Shown here: positions 57,280 through 64,000 of the stretch, one piece after another
How positions within the stretch are numbered: position 1 is the stretch's first letter
Layout: each line of letters starts with the position of its first letter
DNA from: Tsuneonella mangrovi
GTDB taxonomy: Bacteria; Pseudomonadota; Alphaproteobacteria; Sphingomonadales; Sphingomonadaceae
Direction: 5' to 3'
DNA length: 64,000 bases
NCBI RefSeq assembly: GCF_002269345.1
Contig: NZ_CP022889.1
Span: forward strand, 1,116,001-1,180,000
Notes under the pieces: generated by a model
The model's database searches: none
What the model was told of the DNA's origin: nothing
The model's input: the letters and a program-made list of their open reading frames with translations, nothing else
Program-made: the position numbers and the translations under genes

Positions 57280-57597
57280 ATGGACAATTTCGACGACCTG
57301 CGTGAGCAACTCGAGGCCCGATTGGCCGAATTGCTCGAACGCGCAGACGAGATCGAGGACGACTTGCGACATCCGCTTGAGGCCGATTCGGCAGACCAGG
57401 CCATCGACCTCGAAGACGACGATGCGCTGGCAGGTACCGACGATGTGCTGCGCAACGAGATCACGCAAATACGCGCCGCCATGAGTCGCATCGCCAATGG
57501 CAGCTACGGCTTCTGTGCAGTGTGCGGAAAGCCGATCGATCGCAAGCGGCTGGAAGCACGCCCGATCGCAACGCGGTGCATCGAGCACGCCCGGTAG
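57280..57597 (+). CDS. TraR/DksA-family protein (short DksA)
   Basis: It has 105 residues, shorter than E. coli DksA (151). The tip motif DxxDxA is intact (Asp36, Asp39, Ala41 in DSADQA), preceded and followed by coiled-coil helices. The zinc finger has Cys79-x2-Cys82-x17-Cys100-x2-His103, with the fourth Cys replaced by His. It should enter the RNA polymerase secondary channel and cooperate with or mimic (p)ppGpp effects. GGGGAGA lies about seven bases before the ATG. Genuine full-length dksA is not in the window. Confidence 0.9.
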   Translation: MDNFDDLREQLEARLAELLERADEIEDDLRHPLEADSADQAIDLEDDDALAGTDDVLRNEITQIRAAMSRIANGSYGFCAVCGKPIDRKRLEARPIATRCIEHAR

Positions 57598-57616
57598 GAA
57601 GAGCGAAGCCGGAACC

Positions 57617-57643
57617 GAAAAGGGCGGCCCCGTCGGACCGCCC
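57617..57643 (-). terminator. terminator of rpmE
   Basis: GGGCGG (57622-57627) pairs with CCGCCC (57638-57643). The minus strand continues with TTTTCGG after the stem. It lies 41 bases beyond the rpmE stop and may also serve the convergent DksA-like gene weakly (plus side TCCTCCT). Confidence 0.75.
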
Positions 57644-57683
57644 TCCTCCTGCGACCCGAAGGCCGCAAAGCTCGCAAATTGCG

Positions 57684-57908
57684 TTACTTCTTGAGGCTGA
57701 GCCCGCCGAAACGCTTGTTGAACGCTGCCACGCGGCCGCCTTCCTGGATCTGCTGCTTGCCGCCGGTCCACGCCGGGTGGCTGGTCGGGTCGATGTCGAG
57801 CGTGAGCGTGTCACCCTCGGCGCCCCAGGTCGAGCGGGTCTGGAATTCGGTCCCGTCGGTCATCTTGACGGTGATCGTGTGGTAATCGGGATGGGTATCG
57901 GCCTTCAT
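57684..57908 (-). CDS. rpmE: 50S ribosomal protein L31
   Basis: It has 74 residues starting [20 protein letters not shown], with [18 protein letters not shown]. It lacks the zinc-binding Cys quartet, so it is the C-minus form, typical of alphaproteobacteria. Monocistronic, with its own terminator. Confidence 0.96.
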   Translation of the reverse strand: MKADTHPDYHTITVKMTDGTEFQTRSTWGAEGDTLTLDIDPTSHPAWTGGKQQIQEGGRVAAFNKRFGGLSLKK

Positions 57909-58014
57909 GGCATAAGTCCTTGCTAGCTAGTGTCCGGTTCCGACCGGACGTGCTGTGTGCGGGAAAGGCGCGCGCCTAGCGGGGCAGGCGGCGATTTGCA
58001 AGCGGTTTGCGCCC

Positions 58015-58470
58015 CTAGGCGGGCGGGTCGGCGATCATCGCGGTAAATTCGCACTCGCAGGTGGTCTTGCCCTCGACGCTGGCGACACCCTTGAACTTGT
58101 AGACCCGGCTACGCTTCTGGAGGAACGACACGTTGAGGTCGAGCAGGCAGCCCGGCTCCACCGGCGCGCGGAACTTGGCGCCGTCTATGCCCATGAAATA
58201 GACCAGCTTTCCTGTCCCGGCGAGTTCGAGCGTTTCGATCCCGAGAATCGCCGCAGCCTGCGCCAGCGCCTCGATCTGGAGTACACCCGGCATGATCGGA
58301 CGGCCCGGGAAATGACCCTGGAAAAATTCCTCGTTGAAGCTGACCGCCTTGACCGCGTGGATCTCCTCGCCGAGCGTCAGCGAGCGGACGCGATCGACCA
58401 GCAGCAGGGGGTAGCGGTGGGGCAGCGCGGCAAGCACGCGACGGATGTCGAACGCGGTTTCATTGCTCAT
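58015..58470 (-). CDS. fabZ: 3-hydroxyacyl-ACP dehydratase FabZ
   Basis: Dehydrates hydroxyacyl-ACP in fatty acid elongation. It has 151 residues in a hot-dog fold: catalytic His53 in [23 protein letters not shown] and Glu67. It is last in the envelope cluster (ompH 25 bases upstream), the common order bamA-skp-(lpxD)-fabZ, but lpxD is absent between ompH and fabZ here. Confidence 0.96.
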   Translation of the reverse strand: MSNETAFDIRRVLAALPHRYPLLLVDRVRSLTLGEEIHAVKAVSFNEEFFQGHFPGRPIMPGVLQIEALAQAAAILGIETLELAGTGKLVYFMGIDGAKFRAPVEPGCLLDLNVSFLQKRSRVYKFKGVASVEGKTTCECEFTAMIADPPA

Positions 58471-58495
58471 TGCGCTGCCCCCGGCTTTCCTTGTC

Positions 58496-59188
58496 TCAGC
58501 GACCGCCGGACGCTTGCGGCTGGTTCTGCGCTGCGGTGGCGGCAGCCTGCGCTTGCGCCTGCTGCTCCTGCTGCTGGCGCACTTCGCGCGGCACCCAGCC
58601 CTGCGGCGGGACGAGCTGCGCGGTCGGCAGCATGCTGTTGAGCGAGCTCAGCACATCTGCGGTGATGTTGTAGGCACCCTCGGCGTACACTACCGCACCC
58701 TGAGACGCGTCGAGGATCAGCGAGACGCCCTTGGCCTGCGCGGCAGCTTTGACCGCATCGTCGAGCTTGTCTTCGATCTGTTCGGTCACGTAGGCGCGGC
58801 TAAGGGCGATCGGCTGCATGATCCGTTGCAGTTCCTGCTTGCCGGATTCGTTGATCTGCTGGATCGTCTGCGCTTCCTTGGCCAGGGCCGGATTGTTCGG
58901 GTTGGCCTTCTGGTCGGCGTTGAACTTGTCGACCAGCGGCTTGAGCTGCGCGGCGATCTGGTCGCGGCGCGTCGTCGCTTGGTCGATCTGCGCCTTGTAG
59001 GTCACTTCGCGCTGCTGCTCGGCAGTCTTGAATGCGCTGGAGTTCTGCACCACCGCCGGGAGGCTGACGATGCCGATACCCTTGACAGGCGCAGCGGCGG
59101 TCTGGGCGGCAGCCGGGGTGACTGCCATCGGAGTAGCCATGCCTGCGGCAAGGCCAAGTGCGATCAGGGACTTGGAAAAGTATTTCAT
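58496..59188 (-). CDS. OmpH/Skp-family periplasmic chaperone
   Basis: Holds unfolded outer-membrane proteins for BamA. It has 230 residues: a signal peptide (1-28, ending AAA/Q), the OmpH domain with long helices (about 60-150, [22 protein letters not shown]) and a Gln/Ala-rich low-complexity tail ([17 protein letters not shown]). The ATG overlaps the bamA stop by one base. Confidence 0.92.
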   Translation of the reverse strand: MKYFSKSLIALGLAAGMATPMAVTPAAAQTAAAPVKGIGIVSLPAVVQNSSAFKTAEQQREVTYKAQIDQATTRRDQIAAQLKPLVDKFNADQKANPNNPALAKEAQTIQQINESGKQELQRIMQPIALSRAYVTEQIEDKLDDAVKAAAQAKGVSLILDASQGAVVYAEGAYNITADVLSSLNSMLPTAQLVPPQGWVPREVRQQQEQQAQAQAAATAAQNQPQASGGR

Positions 59189-61899
59189 CAGAATTGCGTT
59201 CCTACGTTGAAGGAAAATTCTTTGACTCGGTCGCCGGGGACCTTCCTCAGGACCTTGGCGAAATCGAGCCGGAGCGGCCCGAATGGCGAATTCCAGTTCA
59301 CACCGATGCCAACGGCCACGCGCGGGCTGGCCGAATCCCCCAGGAAAACCTCCTGGAACGGAGCGATATTACTGGTGAGGGCGGTGTTGGCCGAACCGTC
59401 AGGCGCGGTTGCGCTGGTGACGATCGTCGTCGTCGTCGTACCATCAGTATTGGTCACGGTCTGGGTATAGAGCGGGTTGCCGTTGGCGTCGCGCTGCGGG
59501 AAATTGATGCCGTTGGGGTACGGGCTCGAATTGAGCACCGGCCGGCCAACGTGCCAGAGCGAGCCGACATCGAGGAAAATCGATGGCCTGAGGCCCATTT
59601 CCTTGCCGCCGCTGCCGAGCGGAATCTCGAGCTCGGCATGGCCAATGTAGTAGGCGTTGCCGCCGAGCGACTCGTCGCCAACCTGGTTGCGGTCGGTGAT
59701 GACGGTGGTGCCGCCATTGCCGTCGCTGATAATCGGTTCGCGCAACACGCGCGGGCCGACACCGCGGATATCGAACCCGCGCAGTTGCGGCTCGCCGAGG
59801 AAGTAGCGATCGGTCAGGTTAACGAAGCCGCCGTTGTTGAGGCCGCGGATCGCGCCACCTTCTCCACGCAACGAGAACACGAAGCCCTTGCCGATCGGCC
59901 AGTAGCGCGCAACCTTGCCCGATACCCGCATGTACCGCACCGAGCCGCCAACACCCGAGAATTCACCGGTCAGCGAAGCGAGCGTGCCCATCGTCGGATG
60001 GTAGGTGCTGTCGAGGTTGTTGTACGCCAATGTTGCACCGACGATCGAACTCGTCCGGCGTCCCAATGCTTCGCACAGGTAACGCCCGGCGAGCAGCGGA
60101 TCGCACTCGAAGTTCGGCGGGTTTTGCCGGTCCGAATAGTACTGGTTCGGATCCAGCGTCACATCGTCGAGGTTGAAGGTGTAGCTGCCGATCAACGACA
60201 TGTACTCGGTCAACGGAACACCAACCCGCAGCGAAGCGCCGGTGGTCGACTGCGAGAACGTGGTGTTGCTGCGGTTGTAATTGAAGCTGTTGATATCCCG
60301 CCGGTAAATGCTCACGCCGGCCGAGATATTGCGATCGAACACATAGGGTTCGGTGAAACTCAGGTTCACGCTGCGCGAATACGACGACCAGTTGACCCCG
60401 ATCCCCACGGTCTGGCCGCGGCCGCGGAAGTTGCGCTGCTGGACCGACGCGGCGAGAATGAATTTCTCGATCGAAGAGAACCCGGCCGAAAGCTGCAGCT
60501 GACCGGTCGGCTGCTCTTCAACATTGGCTTCTAGCAGGATCTTGTCGGGCGCACTGCCCTGCTTCTGGTTGACTTCGAAGTTTTCCTGGAAATAACCCAG
60601 CGACTTGATCCGGTTGGTCGACCGTTTGACCGCCAGCGAGTTGAACGCATCGCCTTCTGCGAGGCGGAATTCGCGGCGCACAACCTTGTCCTGCGTCAGC
60701 GTGTTGCCGTTGACGTCAACCCGCTCGACATAGACGCGCGGGGCCTCCCTGATGTTGAACGTGACGTCCATGGTCAGGTCGTCGGGGTTGCGACGAAATT
60801 GTGGTTGGACGTCGGCGAAAGCATAGCCGAACGTGCCCGCGAGGTCCGTCAGGTTGTCAACCGTATCTTCGACCTGCTTGGCGTTGTACCAGTCGCCGGA
60901 ATGCATCGGCAGGTTCTTGGTCATCAATTTCGAGTCGAAATCGCGGATCTGGCTGTCGACGTTGACCTTGCCGAACTTGTAGCGCTTGCCCTCTTCCACC
61001 ACGTACGTGATGATGAAGTCCTTCTTGTCCGGCGTCAGCTCGGCAACGGCGGACACCACCCGGAAATCGGCATAGCCGTTGGTCAGGTAGAACTGGCGAA
61101 GCTTCTGCTGGTCGAACGCCAGGCGATCGGGGTCGTACGTGGTGCGGCTGCTGAATATGCGGGAGAAACGCGCCTGCTTGGTCAACATCTGTCCGCGCAG
61201 CTCCCCGGCGGAAAACGCGTGGTTGCCGATGATGTTGATCTGGCGAACCTTGGACTTGGGACCTTCGTGGATGTCGAAGATCACGTCGACGCGGTTCTGG
61301 CTCAGCTTGACCATCTGCGGATCGACGGTCGCCGCGAAGCGACCTTGCCGCTTATACAGTTCGATAATGCGGGCAACGTCCGCGCGAACCTTGGACCGGG
61401 TGAAGATCTGCCGTGGAGAAAGCTTGATTTCCTTGGTGATCTTGTCGTCCTTGAGGCGCTTGTTGCCCTCCAGGATGACACGGTTGATGATCGGGTTCTC
61501 GGTCACCGTGATGGTGACGATGCCGTCGTTGTTCTGGATCGAATAGTCGCTGAACAGTTCGGTCGCAGCGAGATCCTTGAGCGCCTGGTCGGCCGCTGCG
61601 GCGGTGTAGACCTGACCCACCCGCAAACGGATGTAAGAGATAATCGTGCTCGGCTCGAGCCGTTCGGCCCCGACGACGTTGATCTGCCGGATCACGTTTG
61701 CCTGGGGCGCGGGTGCAGCCGCCGGGGCGCTAGCAACCGTCTGGCCATCGCTGCCGGCTTGCGCCGCGGCATCGGTGCCGGCGTCCTGCGCAAACGCCGG
61801 ACTGGCAATGCCGCCCAGCATAGTGCCGCACATCAGCACCAGCGCCAGCTTGCGATAACCCGATCTGGCCACAGGTGCAGCCGCTTCCCGTCCACTCAT
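59188..61899 (-). CDS. bamA: outer membrane protein assembly factor BamA
   Basis: It has 903 residues from the ATG at 61899: signal peptide (about 1-37, ending AFA), an Ala/Pro-rich linker, five POTRA domains (about 65-400) and a 16-strand beta-barrel ending with aromatic Phe (NVGTQF). The barrel loop TTTTTIVTSATAPDGSANT is an insertion. The lid-lock region VRGF-like reads QLRGFDIRGVG. Alternative starts at 61920 or 61965 would lengthen the signal region. The stop overlaps ompH. Confidence 0.95.
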   Translation of the reverse strand: MSGREAAAPVARSGYRKLALVLMCGTMLGGIASPAFAQDAGTDAAAQAGSDGQTVASAPAAAPAPQANVIRQINVVGAERLEPSTIISYIRLRVGQVYTAAAADQALKDLAATELFSDYSIQNNDGIVTITVTENPIINRVILEGNKRLKDDKITKEIKLSPRQIFTRSKVRADVARIIELYKRQGRFAATVDPQMVKLSQNRVDVIFDIHEGPKSKVRQINIIGNHAFSAGELRGQMLTKQARFSRIFSSRTTYDPDRLAFDQQKLRQFYLTNGYADFRVVSAVAELTPDKKDFIITYVVEEGKRYKFGKVNVDSQIRDFDSKLMTKNLPMHSGDWYNAKQVEDTVDNLTDLAGTFGYAFADVQPQFRRNPDDLTMDVTFNIREAPRVYVERVDVNGNTLTQDKVVRREFRLAEGDAFNSLAVKRSTNRIKSLGYFQENFEVNQKQGSAPDKILLEANVEEQPTGQLQLSAGFSSIEKFILAASVQQRNFRGRGQTVGIGVNWSSYSRSVNLSFTEPYVFDRNISAGVSIYRRDINSFNYNRSNTTFSQSTTGASLRVGVPLTEYMSLIGSYTFNLDDVTLDPNQYYSDRQNPPNFECDPLLAGRYLCEALGRRTSSIVGATLAYNNLDSTYHPTMGTLASLTGEFSGVGGSVRYMRVSGKVARYWPIGKGFVFSLRGEGGAIRGLNNGGFVNLTDRYFLGEPQLRGFDIRGVGPRVLREPIISDGNGGTTVITDRNQVGDESLGGNAYYIGHAELEIPLGSGGKEMGLRPSIFLDVGSLWHVGRPVLNSSPYPNGINFPQRDANGNPLYTQTVTNTDGTTTTTIVTSATAPDGSANTALTSNIAPFQEVFLGDSASPRVAVGIGVNWNSPFGPLRLDFAKVLRKVPGDRVKEFSFNVGTQF

Positions 61900-62069
61900 T
61901 TGACGTGGAACTCCCGTCATAAAATCGTTGCGCGGTCGACCCGCTGCCAGCCGAATCCGGTTCATTCCACGAACGCGGGGCGGGCATCGCAAGCCCTCTG
62001 CCCGATTGCCGGATTTCGATCAAGCGGCGGAAACTGGCTGTGCCCCGCGCGATTCTCCAAGTCTGGCTG

Positions 62070-63203
62070 CTAGCGGCCGAAGATCGGCAACGTCAGCAGG
62101 TCGTTCACGGTCACGAACAGCATCAGTGCCAGCACTACCGCCACACCGGCGCGGAACGCCATTTCCTGTCCACGCGGGTTGACCGGCTTCCGGCGGATCG
62201 CTTCTGCCGCGTAGAAAGCCAGGTGCCCGCCGTCGAGAGCAGGGATTGGCAAGATGTTGATGAATGCCAAATTAAGCGAGACGAAGGCAACGAACGCCAC
62301 GAACGCCTGCGGCCCGAGGCTGAGCTGTTCGCCCGACCACTTGGCCATCTTGATCGGCCCGCCGAGCTCCTCGACCGAGCGCTGTCCAACGAAGATCTGG
62401 CCGATCCCCGTAACCATCATGCGCACCATGTTGGTGCATTCGCCCCATGCAAGGCCGATCGACTGCAACGGCCCGACCGGCTTCATTACGTAGGGGCTCG
62501 ATTCGATCCCCAGCAGCCCCAACTTGGCGGTGTTGCCGAATTCGTCCTTCTGTTCGAACGAACCTGTGGTGACGGGGACGCGGATGCGATCGCCGTCACG
62601 CTCGATCCCCAGCACGATATTCTCGTCGGGGTGCATGATCACGTAGTTCCTGAGAGCGGAGAAATTGGCGACCGTTCGTCCGTCGACCGATACGATCTTG
62701 TCGCCCTTCGCCACCCCTGCAGCCTTGGCCGGCGAATCGGCAGGAAATGCGACCACGACGTTGGTCTGGTCTGGTCCTCCCTGGACCGGCTGGCCATAAG
62801 CCATGAAGAACCCGGCGAAGATCGCGATTGCGACGACAAGATTGGTAAAAGGTCCCGCAGCGACGATCAGCGCGCGTTGCCACAGCGGCGTAAACTGGAA
62901 CGCACCGTCGCGTTCCTCCGGCGTCATCTTCGCCAGAGTATCGTGGTCGGGAATGCTGGCCGGGTTCATGTCGCCCTTGAACTGGACGTATCCGCCAAGC
63001 GGGAGAAGCGAGAGCTTCCAGCGCGTCCCGAGCTTGTCGGTCCGCCCGAAAATCTCCCTGCCGAAGCCGATCGAAAAGGCTGTCGCCCGGACCTTGAACA
63101 GTCGCCCTACGAGGTAGTGGCCGAGCTCGTGCACGGTCACCAGCGGACCGAGCAGCAGCGCAAAGCCTACGATATAAAGCCAGAAAGGCGGATCAGCGGT
63201 CAA
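62070..63203 (-). CDS. rseP: RIP metalloprotease RseP
   Basis: Intramembrane site-2 protease that cleaves anti-sigma factors. It has 377 residues: HELGH at 25-29 with the zinc ligands, the membrane segments, a PDZ domain (about 140-215, AKAAGVAKGDKIVSVDGRTV) and the second motif NILPIPALDGGHL near 330 with Asp. The TTG at 63203, with GGAG ten bases upstream, starts it one base after the dxr stop, so translation is coupled. Confidence 0.95.
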   Translation of the reverse strand: MTADPPFWLYIVGFALLLGPLVTVHELGHYLVGRLFKVRATAFSIGFGREIFGRTDKLGTRWKLSLLPLGGYVQFKGDMNPASIPDHDTLAKMTPEERDGAFQFTPLWQRALIVAAGPFTNLVVAIAIFAGFFMAYGQPVQGGPDQTNVVVAFPADSPAKAAGVAKGDKIVSVDGRTVANFSALRNYVIMHPDENIVLGIERDGDRIRVPVTTGSFEQKDEFGNTAKLGLLGIESSPYVMKPVGPLQSIGLAWGECTNMVRMMVTGIGQIFVGQRSVEELGGPIKMAKWSGEQLSLGPQAFVAFVAFVSLNLAFINILPIPALDGGHLAFYAAEAIRRKPVNPRGQEMAFRAGVAVVLALMLFVTVNDLLTLPIFGR

Positions 63204-63204
63204 T

Positions 63205-64000
63205 TCAGGCAATCTCCAGCAGTTCTCTTGCCCGCGCCCGCGCTTCACCGTCGATTGCCAGCACCTCGGCCAGCGAGGTCGGCGCAGGAGGGATCGCGCG
63301 TTCGAGGATGCGCTCCACTACTACCGCAATACGGGTGAACACAATGTTGCCGGCCAGAAACGCCGCCACCGCCGCTTCGTTGGCAGCGTTGAGCACAGCG
63401 GGGGCGGCCCCGCCTGCCTGCGCCGCTTCGCGCGCCAGCCGGGTCGCGGGAAAACGTTCCTCGTCGGGCGCAAAAAAGGTCAGTTCGCCGAGCGCCGCCA
63501 GGTCAAGCGGCGCGAGCGGAGTGTCCATCCGCTGCGGCCATGCGAGGCAGCTGGCGATCGGCACCCGCATATCGCTCGGGCCCAGCTGAGCGAGCGTCGA
63601 CCCGTCGCGATACTCGACCATCGAGTGGATCACGCTCTGCGGGTGGATCACGATGCGGATCCGCTCGAGTTCCACCGGGAACAGGTGGTGCGCTTCGATC
63701 AGTTCGAGCCCCTTGTTGAACATCGTCGCCGAATCGACGCTGATCTTGGCACCCATGTCCCAATTAGGGTGCGCGATAGCCTGCGCAGGGGTAGCCGCTT
63801 CGAGTTGCTCCGCGTTCCAGGTGCGTAGCGGCCCGCCGCTGGCGGTGAGCGTAATGCGCGCAACGTCCTCGATCCGGTTGCCGTGGAGGCACTGGAAGAT
63901 CGCGTTGTGCTCCGAATCGACCGGCAGCAAGGTCGCGCCATGCCGGGCGACCGCTGCAGTCATCACTCCGCCTGCGGAAACCAGCGCCTCCTTGTTGGCG
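63205..64000 (-). CDS. dxr: 1-deoxy-D-xylulose 5-phosphate reductoisomerase, 5' part cut by window edge
   Basis: Second enzyme of the MEP isoprenoid pathway. The visible C-terminal 264 residues begin at [11 protein letters not shown]. They include [12 protein letters not shown] with the metal-binding region, [26 protein letters not shown] and [12 protein letters not shown]. The N-terminal NADPH domain is outside the window. Order dxr-rseP-bamA matches many Proteobacteria. Confidence 0.97.
   Translation of the reverse strand, partial: ANKEALVSAGGVMTAAVARHGATLLPVDSEHNAIFQCLHGNRIEDVARITLTASGGPLRTWNAEQLEAATPAQAIAHPNWDMGAKISVDSATMFNKGLELIEAHHLFPVELERIRIVIHPQSVIHSMVEYRDGSTLAQLGPSDMRVPIASCLAWPQRMDTPLAPLDLAALGELTFFAPDEERFPATRLAREAAQAGGAAPAVLNAANEAAVAAFLAGNIVFTRIAVVVERILERAIPPAPTSLAEVLAIDGEARARARELLEIA

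Overview
The window reads as a chromosomal segment of a high-GC alphaproteobacterium, most likely Sphingomonadales (Erythrobacter/Sphingomonas-like). This is inferred from gene order and protein character: NepR/EcfG/PhyR general stress response genes with GGAAC-N16/17-CGTT promoters, an L3 and an S5 with long low-complexity extensions, and the dxr-rseP-bamA-ompH-fabZ order. No database search was possible. Nearly all genes are housekeeping. Two short AT-richer patches (about 17.3-19.0 kb and 35.3-35.7 kb) look acquired.

Region 1 (1-17.2 kb, minus strand) is a translation block transcribed right to left: rpsL-rpsG-fusA-tuf, then the S10/spc cluster from rpsJ to secY and the 5' part of adk. Two promoters sharing a GGCGCGCCC element sit upstream of rpsL and rpsJ. 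Each is followed after roughly 50-60 bases by a terminator-like hairpin with a T-tract, which suggests leader attenuation. A 23-bp perfect palindrome lies between rpsL and rpsG. RpsL carries Arg at position 88.

Region 2 (17.3-19.0 kb, plus strand) is an accessory two-gene unit: an unrecognised 336-aa protein and a 202-aa RelA/SpoT-type nucleotide synthetase, overlapping by four bases and preceded by an operator-like inverted repeat. It is the best candidate here for an undescribed system (toxin/antitoxin-like or anti-phage). Beyond it lie a poly-Asp protein, lptF-lptG (LPS export), a small lipoprotein, a desaturase and a GNAT-like protein.

Region 3 (25-29.4 kb) is the general stress response hub: a receiver-only regulator, phyR, an HWE histidine kinase with a CHASE sensor, nepR and ecfG. 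Good EcfG-type promoters lie in front of the receiver gene, phyR and nepR, and the last is nearly palindromic toward the divergent kinase.

Region 4 (29.4-48.6 kb) is mixed metabolism: an AI-2E family permease, sodB, an SDF symporter, glmM-DUF1272-thiD, an AT-rich orphan membrane protein, pgsA, an LplT-like MFS protein, a ThDP enzyme, an EVE protein, a GGDEF-EAL protein, the overlapping dapF-mtaB-ftsY-yciB run, a secreted beta-lactamase-fold protein and a Cys-cluster/PilZ protein.

Region 5 (48.7-64 kb, mostly minus) holds kup, the ccmCDEFGH-ccmI cytochrome c maturation operon, a leucine dehydrogenase-family enzyme, tRNA-His, a mini-DksA, rpmE, and the envelope cluster dxr(partial)-rseP-bamA-ompH-fabZ.
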